DNA from: Planctomycetota bacterium | GTDB taxonomy: Bacteria; Planctomycetota; UBA1135; GCA-002686595 | Length of the DNA stretch: 64,000 nucleotides | Direction: 5' to 3' | Assembly: GCA_016779205.1 (NCBI GenBank) | Contig: JADHOC010000022.1 | Coordinates: forward strand, 1 to 64,000 | Part shown: piece after piece, positions 17,370 to 25,687 of the stretch | Layout: every line of letters starts with the position of its first letter | Numbering within the stretch: the first letter of the stretch is position 1 | The notes under the pieces: generated by a model | What the model was told of the DNA's origin: nothing | Databases searched by the model: none | Seen by the model: the letters and a program-made list of their open reading frames with translations, nothing else | Program-made: the position numbers and the translations under genes

Positions 17370-18146
17370 ATGACCAAGCTCCTCCGAGTCGTCGCCCTTG
17401 CAGGGCTCACCGCCCCCGGCCTGGTGTCCTGCTCCATGATCCACAAGGACATCGCATGGCCGGAGGACATGACCGGGAAGAACCTCGTCGGTGTGTCCTC
17501 GGGTTGGGCCTTCGCCGAAGCGACCGTCAGCCTCGAGAACGGCGAGGGCGGGCTCGCGACTCCGCCGAATGACGTCGGCAAGTCGTCGACCGACCTGGAT
17601 CCGGTCTTCGGCATGGGGATCAAGTACTTCCGGTACCTGACGAACAACTTTCTGCTCGGCGCGATCATCGAGCACCGGATCTTCGACCCCGAGCCGACCC
17701 GTCCGCTCTCCGCGGACGTGGACCTGGATAACTTCGGCACCACGCACCTCATCGTCGAGGCCCGCTACCAGCTCGATCCGATCGACGAGGCCAACCGCCT
17801 GCGTCCGTTCGCGGGCGTCCAGCTCGGCTTCGTCCCCGAGGTCAAGGCGGACGGCGTGGCTCGGTACGGGGCGAACCCTTTCTCCGGCCCGGTCACCGAG
17901 GAGATCTCCCTCGAGGGCACCGAGTTCTTCACCCTCGGCTTCGTCGCTGGCGCGTCGTACCTCATCCAGGAGGGGCTGACCGCTGACTTCGGCGCCTTCT
18001 ACGAGTACTCGCTCAACCCGACCAAGGACCAGCTCGTCCTGGACCCCTACCCCGGTGTCCCGGGCTTCGAGACGCCCTCCACCTACGACGGCGAGCTGTT
18101 CGAGTCCGGCGTCTACCTGACCTTCGGGCTCACCTGGGCGTTCTGA
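17370..18146 (+). CDS. Predicted outer-membrane beta-barrel protein
   Basis: 258 residues; no specific family recognised. The ATG at 17370 begins a signal sequence MTKLLRVVALAGLTAPGLVSC, whose LVSC could be a lipobox. Upstream in-frame sequence is only Pro-rich. The mature part alternates short hydrophobic strands with turns (YFRYLTNNFLLGAIIEHRIF, THLIVEARYQL, RPFAGVQLGFV, FFTLGFVAGASYLI, LTADFGAFYEYSL) and ends in VYLTFGLTWAF. A terminal Phe is typical of outer-membrane barrels recognised by BamA. It is isolated by terminators on both sides. Lying between fadE and fadD, it might take up fatty acids, but that is only positional inference. Confidence 0.6.
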   Translation: MTKLLRVVALAGLTAPGLVSCSMIHKDIAWPEDMTGKNLVGVSSGWAFAEATVSLENGEGGLATPPNDVGKSSTDLDPVFGMGIKYFRYLTNNFLLGAIIEHRIFDPEPTRPLSADVDLDNFGTTHLIVEARYQLDPIDEANRLRPFAGVQLGFVPEVKADGVARYGANPFSGPVTEEISLEGTEFFTLGFVAGASYLIQEGLTADFGAFYEYSLNPTKDQLVLDPYPGVPGFETPSTYDGELFESGVYLTFGLTWAF

Positions 18147-18195
18147 TCTGAGGGCGCGCAGCCCCGCGAGGGCTGCCCCGCTTCAACGCGCCAAG

Positions 18196-18236
18196 AAGAA
18201 GGGCGGGCTCCCGATGATCGGGAGCCCGCCCTTCTT
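18196..18236. terminator. Bidirectional terminator between convergent genes
   Basis: A perfect inverted repeat with 20-base arms, 18196-18215 and 18217-18236, around a single central G; the arms begin with AAGAAGGGCGGG. The A-rich and T-rich ends give short U-tracts on both strands. It lies between the plus-strand barrel gene and the minus-strand fadD, and can serve both. Confidence 0.85.
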
Positions 18237-18279
18237 CATTGCGCGCCAGGTCGAGCCCCGGCGCGCGCGGCGACCGGCC

Positions 18280-19977
18280 TCAGCCCTTCTGCTCTTCCCG
18301 GTCGCGGAGCTCGCGGCGCAGGATCTTCATGACCGAGCTCTTCGGCAGCTCGTCCATGAACTCCACCTTGCGGGGGATCTTGTAGGCGGCGAGGTGCTCG
18401 CGGGCGTACTTCTCCACCTCCTCGGCGGTCAGCGTGGCGCCCTCGTTGAGGACGATGAACGACTTCACCGTCTCGCCCCTTTCGGGGTCGGGCACGCCGA
18501 TCGTCGCCGCCTCGAGCACGGCGGGGTGCCCCATGAGCACCTCGTCCACCTCGTCGGGGAAGACCTTCAGGCCCGAGCAGTTGATCATGTCCTTCTTCCG
18601 ACCACAGATCCGGAAGAAGCCGTCCTCGTCCATGGAGGCCAGGTCGCCGGTGTGCATCCAGCCGCCGGCGAGGACCTCTGCGGACTCTTCCTCACGGTTC
18701 CAGTAGCCCTGCATCACCTGCGGGCCCCGCACGAGGAGCTCCCCCTCCTCGCCCACGCCGAGCTCCTTCGAGTCGTCCTCGGCGTCGACGATCTTCGAGT
18801 CGGTGCTCGAGACGGGGATCCCGATGGAGCCGATCTTGCGCGTCCCGTAGAGCGGGTTCACGTGGGTCACGGGCGAGGTCTCGCTCATGCCGAAGCCCTC
18901 GATGATCGTCGACTTGGTCAGCGCCTCGAACTTCTCCTGCACGTCCTTCGCGATGGGCGCGGACCCGGAGAAGCAGGACTTGACGCTCGTCATGTCCAGG
19001 TTCTCCACCCCGGGGAAGTTGTTGATGGCGTTGAAGAGCGCGGGGACGCCGGGGAAGAGCGTCACCTTGTGCTTTGTGATGGCCTTCACCAGCGCGGGGA
19101 TGTCACGCGGGTTCGGCACCAGCACCATCTTCGAGCCGGACCAGATCGACCAGTTCATCCCGACCGAGAGGCCGAAGACGTGGAAGAGCGGCAGGCAGAT
19201 CAGGGTCGACTCGTTGCCCGGGTCGACCTTGGGGAACCAGGCGTGGATCTGCTGCGCGTTGCAGGAGAGGTTGCGGTGCGTGAGGACGGCGCCCTTTGAG
19301 AGCCCCGTGGTGCCGCCCGTGTACTGCAGGACCGCAATGTCATCCGGCGTGACGTCCAGCGAGGGGGGCGTCGGCGGTGCGCCCTCGACGAGGGGCTTGA
19401 ACTCGTGGACGTCCTTGGCCGGCTTGACCTTGGCATACCGCTTCGGGTTCGCCCGCTTCAGCTTGAGCGGCGCGAGGAGGTTGAGGGGGAAGCGGAGGTA
19501 ATCCGGGATGTGGGCCACGACGTAGGTCTTCGGCCGGAGCTTCGAGCGGTTCGGCTCGAGGGTCTCCTCCCAGATGAAGTCCGCCACGATGGCGAGGTCG
19601 CAGTCCGCGTCCTTCCACTGGTGCTCGATCTCCCGCAGCGTGTAGAGCGGGTTGGTCATCACGACCTCTGCCCCCGCCCGCAGCGCCCCGTGGAAGGCGA
19701 TGATCGCCTGGGGGATGTTGGGGAGCTGGATCGCCACCCGCGTCCCCTTCTCCACGCCGAGGCCGCGCAGCGCCGCTGCGCATCGCCGCACTTTGTCGTT
19801 GAGCTCGTTGTAGGTGAACGAGCAGTTGAGGAAGGTCAGGGCAGGCCGGTCGCCCCAGGTCTTCGCCGCGCGTTCGGTGTACTCGTTGAGCGTGATGTCC
19901 TCGTACGCGAGGTCGACGGGGACTCCCTCGTCGTAGTGAGCGTGCCAGGACCTGGGTTCCATGGTTTCGGGTGCCAT
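18280..19977 (-). CDS. fadD: Long-chain acyl-CoA synthetase
   Basis: A 565-residue ATP-dependent ligase that activates fatty acids to acyl-CoA. The AMP-binding P-loop is YTGGTTGLSKGAVLTHRN starting at Tyr219. Further landmarks are PLFHVFGLSVGMNW, GFGMSETSPVTHVNP, TGDLASMDEDGFFRICGRKKDMI and the C-terminal lysine region KIPRKVEFMDELPKSSVMKILRRELR. The start is ambiguous: ATG at 19977 (MAPETMEPRSW) is preferred, with 19989 and 19962 possible; the frame continues far upstream without similarity. It is divergent from the acyltransferase gene. Together with fadE, fadI and fadJ it completes a beta-oxidation set within 10 kb. Confidence 0.93.
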   Translation of the reverse strand: MAPETMEPRSWHAHYDEGVPVDLAYEDITLNEYTERAAKTWGDRPALTFLNCSFTYNELNDKVRRCAAALRGLGVEKGTRVAIQLPNIPQAIIAFHGALRAGAEVVMTNPLYTLREIEHQWKDADCDLAIVADFIWEETLEPNRSKLRPKTYVVAHIPDYLRFPLNLLAPLKLKRANPKRYAKVKPAKDVHEFKPLVEGAPPTPPSLDVTPDDIAVLQYTGGTTGLSKGAVLTHRNLSCNAQQIHAWFPKVDPGNESTLICLPLFHVFGLSVGMNWSIWSGSKMVLVPNPRDIPALVKAITKHKVTLFPGVPALFNAINNFPGVENLDMTSVKSCFSGSAPIAKDVQEKFEALTKSTIIEGFGMSETSPVTHVNPLYGTRKIGSIGIPVSSTDSKIVDAEDDSKELGVGEEGELLVRGPQVMQGYWNREEESAEVLAGGWMHTGDLASMDEDGFFRICGRKKDMINCSGLKVFPDEVDEVLMGHPAVLEAATIGVPDPERGETVKSFIVLNEGATLTAEEVEKYAREHLAAYKIPRKVEFMDELPKSSVMKILRRELRDREEQKG

Positions 19978-20098
19978 GTTCCCGAGCATACAACTCGAAT
20001 CCCGCCGTCCGAAGCATCTCGCTCGGGGGAGCAAATGCGAGCCCCTTGCGCCTATCGGGCTGGCGTTCCGGGTATCCAGTGCCCAGACTGTCGCGCCG

Positions 20099-21448
20099 AT
20101 GGCGGACCAGTCTGCAACCCAAGCCAGCGGCCCAGCGCGCGGTAGCGGCGACCCGTGGCCCTCCAGGGACGCGTTCGACGCGCCCGCGATCGGCTCGTGG
20201 ACGTACCGGCTGATGATCCGCTGGGGCTGGCTCCTGATGCGGACCCACTTCCGCATCGAGATGCGCGGCGAGCATTTCCCGACGAGCGGCCCGGTGGTGA
20301 TCATCCAGAACCACTCGAACGGCCTGGGCGACGCCCACTTCCCGATGTCTGCGACCCGGCGCCCCCTGCGGGTGCTCGTGAAGTACAGCCTACTGAAGAT
20401 GCCCCTGGTCGGGTACGTGCTCCGCAACATCGACGCGATCCCGATGTACCGCAAGAAGGACGGGGTCGACACGCGCCAGAACGCCTCCTCCTTCGAGGCC
20501 ATCGACAACGCGCTCCTCGAGGGCGCCGTCATCGCGATCTTCCCCGAGGGTGAGAGCCTCAACTCCCACCGCCTGCGCCCGCTCAAGTCCGGGATGGCTC
20601 GGATGCTCGTGAGCGCCTACGAGGCGTCGGACAACACGCTCAACCCGATCGTCGTCCCGATCGGGGTCACCTACGAGGACCGCGACCGCTTCCGCTCCCT
20701 CGCCAGCGCGGTCATCGGGGAGCCGTTCGAGGTGGTCCCGATCATCGAGCGCGCCGGCTCGGAGTTCCGCGTCGCCATCCGCGCGATCATGAAGGAGTCC
20801 CGGGCGCGGCTCGAGAAGCTGACAATCCAGGCGGACTCGGAGGAAGAGTGGAGCGCCGCCGTCGGCCTCGAGCGCATCCTGCCGCGGAGCTCCGCACCCA
20901 TCGGCATCCGCCAGATGGAGGCCCTCGAGGCCCTGCGCAAGGACACCGGCGAGGGCGCGGAGCGGCGCCGTGAGATCATCGACCAGCTCGGCAACTCGCT
21001 CCGGCGGGCTCGTCTGAGCGGCGATGAGATCCTCGCCCCCGCGCCGAGCCTCCTCGGCGTGGCCCTCCCCCTCCTCGCCTTGAGTCCGCTGCTCACCCTC
21101 TCGCTCGCGGTGTGGGGCCTCCCCGTGTTCATCTCCGAGCGCGCGTCCGTCCTCGCGCCGACGCCCGACAAGGTCGTGACCGTCCGCCTGCTTGGCAACT
21201 TCGTGCTCGTGCCTGTCCTGTCGGTGATCGTCGCGACGGTCCTCGCCTTCACCGCCGGCCCCCTCGCAGGCGCCGCCTGGCTCGCGGCGACCGTGCTGAG
21301 CGTCGCCACGTTCACGTGGTCCTACGACATCGCAGCTGCGGCGATCACCCGCTGGCGCAGGCGGTCGATTGCCCGATCCTCCGGGGGAACAGAGTCGATC
21401 CAGTCGGCGCTTCGCTCGATTCGCGAAGCGTTCGCTGTCGGCTCTTGA
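20099..21448 (+). CDS. Membrane-bound glycerolipid acyltransferase (PlsC superfamily)
   Basis: A 449-residue protein. The acyltransferase domain spans about 45-280. Its catalytic motif is IIQNHSNGLGDAHF with His72 and Asp78, an H-x5-D spacing as in the Sct1/GPAT-DHAPAT branch rather than the H-x4-D of classic PlsC. The substrate motif FPEGES starts at Phe148, and NPIVVPIGVTYEDRDRFRS follows. The last 120 residues hold two or three membrane segments (LLGVALPLLALSPLLTL, LLGNFVLVPVLSVIVATVLAF, LAATVLSVATF). It probably acylates glycerol-3-phosphate or a related acceptor at the inner membrane (family inference). The ATG at 20099 is chosen because upstream in-frame residues lack similarity. Confidence 0.8.
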   Translation: MADQSATQASGPARGSGDPWPSRDAFDAPAIGSWTYRLMIRWGWLLMRTHFRIEMRGEHFPTSGPVVIIQNHSNGLGDAHFPMSATRRPLRVLVKYSLLKMPLVGYVLRNIDAIPMYRKKDGVDTRQNASSFEAIDNALLEGAVIAIFPEGESLNSHRLRPLKSGMARMLVSAYEASDNTLNPIVVPIGVTYEDRDRFRSLASAVIGEPFEVVPIIERAGSEFRVAIRAIMKESRARLEKLTIQADSEEEWSAAVGLERILPRSSAPIGIRQMEALEALRKDTGEGAERRREIIDQLGNSLRRARLSGDEILAPAPSLLGVALPLLALSPLLTLSLAVWGLPVFISERASVLAPTPDKVVTVRLLGNFVLVPVLSVIVATVLAFTAGPLAGAAWLAATVLSVATFTWSYDIAAAAITRWRRRSIARSSGGTESIQSALRSIREAFAVGS

Positions 21449-21499
21449 GTTGATCGCGCTTCGGCGGAGTGAGGTCCGCCAGGGCGGTCCCCGCGGGCT

Positions 21500-21505
21500 T
21501 AGACT
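21500..21505 (+). promoter_or_regulatory. Possible -10 element ahead of the enolase-superfamily gene
   Basis: TAGACT at 21500-21505 lies 23 bases before the TTG start at 21529. The same hexamer occurs 49 bases before the Gfo/Idh start (62061-62066). No good -35 hexamer is visible for either, so this is suggestive only. If real, it excludes the upstream GTG at 21469 as a start. Confidence 0.25.
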
Positions 21506-21528
21506 CGGAGCGCTTCCCGCCCCTCCGC

Positions 21529-22926
21529 TTGCACCTCCGCCCCAAGAATCTCCGACTCATCGCGCGCCGCTGCGAGGCGCGTCTGCCGTTCCGCTTCGGC
21601 ATCGCCACCATGACGGAGGCGCCGATGCTGATCGCGGAGGTGGAGGTCGAGACCGAGGCGGGACCCGCGGTCGGCCGAGCGGCGGAGCTCCTCGTCCCCA
21701 AGTGGTTCTCCAAGGACCCCAAGAGCTCCCTGGAGCAGGACCGTCGCGACCTGATCGATGCCGCTCGGCTCGCCTTCGACGAGGTCCGGACCTTCGGATC
21801 CGTGGGCGACGGGGCCACCCCCTTCGAGCTCTGGGCCCACGCGCAGATGGCCTGCGTCGAGCGCCCTGACGTGGGGGCGTCCGATCGCCTGGTCCGCACC
21901 TTCGGCGTCTCGCTCATCGAGCGGGCGCTGATCGACGCCACCTGCACCGCCCTCTCCTCGACCTTCTTCGACGCCCTCACCGAGGACGCGTTCGGGATCC
22001 GCTTCGAGGCCTTCGACGGGCGCCTCGACGGCTGGAGCGCCGCGTCCCTTGGCCGCCGGACCGAGTCCGTACGGCTCCGCCACACCGTCGGCCTGGTGGA
22101 CGCCCTGACCGACGAGGAGGTGCCGGATGAGGACCGCAGGGCCGACGACCATCCCGTCTGCCTCGCCGAGGACATCGCCGCCTTCGGGCTCGACTGCTTC
22201 AAGCTGAAGGTCTCGGGCTCCGTGGAGGCGGACCTCCTTCGGTTGGAGACCATCGCCTCCCTCACCCCCGAGGGCGCCCAGTTCACCCTCGACGGCAACG
22301 AGCAGTACGAGGATCCCGCCCGGCTCGCCGCCATGCTGGATGAGCTCGAGGAACGCGGAAACGCGCCGGGGCTGCTCGCGGGCCTCCTCGCCATCGAACA
22401 GCCCGTGCACCGCGCGAACACCTTCGCGCCCGAGACCGCCGATGGGGTGGCGCGGCTCGCGGAGCGCGCGCCGGTCATCATCGACGAGGCGGACGCGGAC
22501 CTCTCCGCCTACCCGCGCGCCCGCGCCCTCGGCTACGGCGGCGTCTCCATGAAGGCCTGCAAGGGTGTCTTCCGCGCGCTCCTCGCGCGCGCTCGGATCG
22601 ACGCCGACGGCGAGGGCATGCAGTCGGCGGAGGACCTCACCAACCTCCCGGTCCTCCCCCTCCACCAGGACCTCGCCATGGTCTCCGCCCTGGGCCTCCC
22701 CCACGTCGAGCGCAACGGACACCACTACTTCCTCGGCCAGTCCCATCTGTCGGAGGAGGAGCGCGCCCGGCTCCAGGCCGCCCACCCGACCCTCTACTCC
22801 CCCGAGGGGAGGCTCCTGATCGACGACGGGCGGCTGGACCTCTCGTCCCTGGCCGTCAAGGGGTTCGGCTATCAGGGTCCGATCACCATGTCCCTCGGCG
22901 AGGCCGTCACGGAGGCCCCCGCATGA
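21529..22926 (+). CDS. Enolase-superfamily (mandelate racemase/muconate lactonizing-type) enzyme
   Basis: About 465 residues. The fold is the MR/MLE type: N-terminal capping strands (RLIARRCEARLPFRFG), then a barrel with the conserved metal and base positions. Lysines are K225-x-K227 (CFKLKV). Candidate metal ligands are Asp255 (LDGNEQY), Glu290 (AIEQP) and Asp319/Glu320 (IIDEADAD); Lys342 (SMKACKG) closes the barrel. A Lys on both sides is typical of the MLE/dipeptide epimerase subgroup rather than sugar-acid dehydratases, but the exact reaction is not readable. Start: TTG 21529 fits the family N terminus; GTG 21469 would add 20 unconserved residues. First gene of an operon; its stop overlaps the next start (ATGA). 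Confidence 0.75.
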   Translation: MHLRPKNLRLIARRCEARLPFRFGIATMTEAPMLIAEVEVETEAGPAVGRAAELLVPKWFSKDPKSSLEQDRRDLIDAARLAFDEVRTFGSVGDGATPFELWAHAQMACVERPDVGASDRLVRTFGVSLIERALIDATCTALSSTFFDALTEDAFGIRFEAFDGRLDGWSAASLGRRTESVRLRHTVGLVDALTDEEVPDEDRRADDHPVCLAEDIAAFGLDCFKLKVSGSVEADLLRLETIASLTPEGAQFTLDGNEQYEDPARLAAMLDELEERGNAPGLLAGLLAIEQPVHRANTFAPETADGVARLAERAPVIIDEADADLSAYPRARALGYGGVSMKACKGVFRALLARARIDADGEGMQSAEDLTNLPVLPLHQDLAMVSALGLPHVERNGHHYFLGQSHLSEEERARLQAAHPTLYSPEGRLLIDDGRLDLSSLAVKGFGYQGPITMSLGEAVTEAPA

Positions 22927-24371
22927 AGTTCAAGCTGCCCGGCTCCTTCCGTAGCGCCGAGGATTTCCGCGCACGCCTCGGGGAACTCGGCATCTCCGTG
23001 GCCCTCGACGACGCCTGCGAGGGCGCCGAGGGTCCCCTGGGTCAGCCCCTGGAGTGGGCCCCAGGCCGGCGCCTCGCCAACCGCTTCGCGATCCACCCCA
23101 TGGAGGGCTGGGACGGGACGCGGGACGGCTCGCCCTCCGACCTCACCCTGCGGCGCTGGCGCCGCTTCGGCCGCAGCGGCGCGGCCCTCATCTGGGGCGG
23201 TGAGGCCTACGCCGTCCAGGCCGACGGGCGCGCCAACCCCAATCAACTGTTCCTCGATGACGAGGAGAAGGCCGTCCGCGAGCTGGGCGCGCTGCTGGAC
23301 GAGATCCGCCAGGGCCGCCGGGAGATCGGCGCCGGAGACGACCTCGGGCCCGTCGGACTGCAGCTGACCCACTCGGGCCGCTGGTCGCGGCCCGATGGCC
23401 CCATGGCCTCGCGCCCCGCGACTCGCGATGAGCTCCTCGACGCCAGGGCGGGCGCCGACGTCGAGGTCCTCACCGACGACGAGCTGCGCCACATCCAGGA
23501 CCGCTACGTGCTCGCCGCCCGGGCGGCGGCCCGCGCCGGCTTCGAGTTCGTGGACGTCAAGGCGTGCCACGGTTACCTCCTGCACGAGCTGCTCGGGGCG
23601 CGGCAGCGGCCCGGCCCCTACGGCGGCCCGGACTTCGAGGACCGCACGCGCTTCTTCGTGGAGCTCATCCAGCGCATCCGCGCCGAGCTCCCTGACCTCG
23701 AGATCGGCTGCCGCGTCTCCCTCGCCGACGTGGTCCCCCACCAGCCGAGCACCGACCACGAGGATCGCCGCGGCGAGCCCGCGGCCCTGAGCTGGCGCCA
23801 CGGCTTCGGCGTGAACCACGAAGATCCGACGCGCATCGACATGGAGGAGCCCAGGCGCTTCCTCGCGCTGCTCGAGTCCCTCGGCGTCCGGCTGGTCAAC
23901 GTCACCCTGGGCTCGCCCTACTACAACCCGCACCTGCAGCGCCCCGCGGCCTACCCCCCCAGCGACGGCTACCAGCCCTTCGCGGACCCACTGGTCTTCG
24001 TGGGCGCCCACCTGGACATCGTGCGCGAGGCCAAGGCCGCGCACCCCGACCTCGTCTTCGTGGGCACGGGCTACACCTACCTCATGGACTGGCTCCCGAA
24101 CGTGGCCCAGGCCGAGGTGCGCGCCGGGCACGTGGACCTGGTGGGGCTCGGCCGCATGGTGCTCTCCTACCCCGAGCTCCCCAGGGACGTGCTCGAGGGG
24201 CGGCCCATGCCGCGCAAGCTCATCTGCCGCACCTTCAGCGACTGCACCACCGCGCCGCGCAACGGCATGGTCAGCGGCTGCTATCCCCTGGACCCCGACT
24301 ACAAGGACCGCCCCGAGCGCGACCGCCTCGAGGAGATCAAGCGCGCGCTCAAGGAGAGCAGCAAGGCATGA
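22923..24371 (+). CDS. NADH:flavin oxidoreductase, Old Yellow Enzyme family
   Basis: A 482-residue FMN enzyme. Family features: LANRFAIHPMEGWDGTRDG at the FMN site, ALIWGGEAYAV, VGLQLTHSGRWS, and the active-site barrel segment VDVKACHGYLLHELLGARQR followed by YGG and a helix with FFVELIQRIR. LVGLGRMVLSYPEL marks the phosphate-binding end. The C terminus carries three cysteines, C435, C441 and C453, where the iron-sulfur members of the family have a four-Cys cluster motif. The spacing is degenerate, so a normal 4Fe-4S site is not expected. It overlaps both neighbours by four bases, so it is translationally coupled. The substrate is unknown. Confidence 0.85.
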   Translation: MKFKLPGSFRSAEDFRARLGELGISVALDDACEGAEGPLGQPLEWAPGRRLANRFAIHPMEGWDGTRDGSPSDLTLRRWRRFGRSGAALIWGGEAYAVQADGRANPNQLFLDDEEKAVRELGALLDEIRQGRREIGAGDDLGPVGLQLTHSGRWSRPDGPMASRPATRDELLDARAGADVEVLTDDELRHIQDRYVLAARAAARAGFEFVDVKACHGYLLHELLGARQRPGPYGGPDFEDRTRFFVELIQRIRAELPDLEIGCRVSLADVVPHQPSTDHEDRRGEPAALSWRHGFGVNHEDPTRIDMEEPRRFLALLESLGVRLVNVTLGSPYYNPHLQRPAAYPPSDGYQPFADPLVFVGAHLDIVREAKAAHPDLVFVGTGYTYLMDWLPNVAQAEVRAGHVDLVGLGRMVLSYPELPRDVLEGRPMPRKLICRTFSDCTTAPRNGMVSGCYPLDPDYKDRPERDRLEEIKRALKESSKA

Positions 24372-25687
24372 ACGATCAGCGTCAGACAGGGGACCCCGAG
24401 GAGCTGGCGTTCATCGAGGAGGCCCGCACCTGGCCCGCGCCGAAGCGCATCCTTGCCTACCTCCGCCGCGGCGGGCCCGGCTATCTGCAGAGCGCCATGA
24501 CCCTGGGCGGCGGCACGGCGATCTCCTCCATCTACGCCGGGCGCATGTTCGGCTACGAGCTGCTCTGGGTCGCGCCCGTGGGCATGATCATCGGCGTCCT
24601 GATGCTCGCGGTCCTCGGCGGCCTGACCATCGGTGACTCGCGCCGCCCCTTCGTTGCCATGGGCGAGGGCGCGGGCAAGGGCTTCGCGGTCATGTGGGCC
24701 GTGGGTGCGCTGGTGGCCTCGATCATCTGGCACTTCCCCCAGTACGCCCTCGCCGGCGCGGCGATCAACGACGCGAGCCAGGTGGCGGGCGCCGAGATTC
24801 CCGCCTGGGCGGGCGCGATCCCGGTCCTGGGGGTCGCCCTCCTGATGTCCCAGCTCTACGGACGCTCGCCGAGGCTGGTGCGCGCCTACGAGAACATCGT
24901 CAAGGTCCTCGTCATCGGAGTCATCGCCTGCTTCGCCCTGGTGGTCGCGTCGACCGCTGGCGAGACCGACTGGGGCGCGGTCGCGGCCGGGTTCATCCCG
25001 TCCTTCCCCGAGGCCCGGGGCGGCGTCGACTCCGCGGTCCTGGTGGCCAGCGGGCTCGCCGCGGCGGTGGGCATCAACATGGTGTTCCTCTACCCCTACT
25101 CCCTGGGCGCCCGGGGCTGGGGGGAGGCCCACCGGGGCTTCGCGCGCTTCGATCTCTTCGCCGGGATGCTCATCCCCTTCACCGTCGCCACCTCGCTGGT
25201 GGTGATCGCGACCGCCAACACCATCCCCTGGATGGAGGGCGACGCGGTGCAGAAGATGAAGCCGGTGGAGGCCGCCCGGGCCCTCGGCGAGGTCCTGGGC
25301 CCGACCGCGGGGCGGCTCGTCTTCGACGTCGGCCTGGTGGGCATGGCCCTCTCCACCATCGCGCTCCACATGGTGTGCAGCGGCCTGGCCCTGGCCGAGC
25401 TCACCGGGAACGGCCCGGACAGCAGGGCCTACCGACTCGGCCTGCTGCTGCCCGTGCCCGGCGTGCTCGGCCCCGTGCTCTGGGACAACCTGCTCTGGCT
25501 CGTGGTGCCCACCAACATCATCTGCGGGCTGTTCCTGCCGCTGACCTACCTGGGCCTGATCCTGTGGGCGAGGCGGACGCCCGCCGGGCCCGCCCGGCCG
25601 CGGACCATCACGGTGGTGGTCATGGCGCTCTTCACCGCCTTCCTCACCTACAGCTTCGGCGACTACGTCTGGAGCAAGCTCGGATGA
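24368..25687 (+). CDS. Nramp-like membrane transporter
   Basis: A 439-residue polytopic protein with about eleven hydrophobic segments. Overall it resembles the Nramp/MntH (LeuT-fold) family: RRGGPGYLQSAMTLGGG at the first helix, VGMIIGVLMLAVLGG, ALVASIIWHFPQYALAG, and paired inverted repeats. The hallmark metal ligands are missing. The DPGN of helix 1 is replaced by a Gly-rich TLGGGT, and no MPH triplet is seen in helix 6, where the segment reads VGINMVFLYPYS. So the substrate is probably not Mn2+ or Fe2+; an organic substrate of the surrounding catabolic operon is an inference. Start and stop overlap both neighbours by four bases. Confidence 0.75.
   Translation: MNDQRQTGDPEELAFIEEARTWPAPKRILAYLRRGGPGYLQSAMTLGGGTAISSIYAGRMFGYELLWVAPVGMIIGVLMLAVLGGLTIGDSRRPFVAMGEGAGKGFAVMWAVGALVASIIWHFPQYALAGAAINDASQVAGAEIPAWAGAIPVLGVALLMSQLYGRSPRLVRAYENIVKVLVIGVIACFALVVASTAGETDWGAVAAGFIPSFPEARGGVDSAVLVASGLAAAVGINMVFLYPYSLGARGWGEAHRGFARFDLFAGMLIPFTVATSLVVIATANTIPWMEGDAVQKMKPVEAARALGEVLGPTAGRLVFDVGLVGMALSTIALHMVCSGLALAELTGNGPDSRAYRLGLLLPVPGVLGPVLWDNLLWLVVPTNIICGLFLPLTYLGLILWARRTPAGPARPRTITVVVMALFTAFLTYSFGDYVWSKLG

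Noticed and set aside
14346..17747. An 1133-codon open frame on the minus strand
   Set aside because: It is antisense to fadE and its regulator and has no recognisable domain; fadE on the plus strand is unambiguous.
22923..24371. C-terminal cysteines of the OYE-type enzyme as a 4Fe-4S site
   Set aside because: Only three cysteines (435, 441, 453) are present and the C-x2-C-x3-C spacing of the cluster-binding members is lost.
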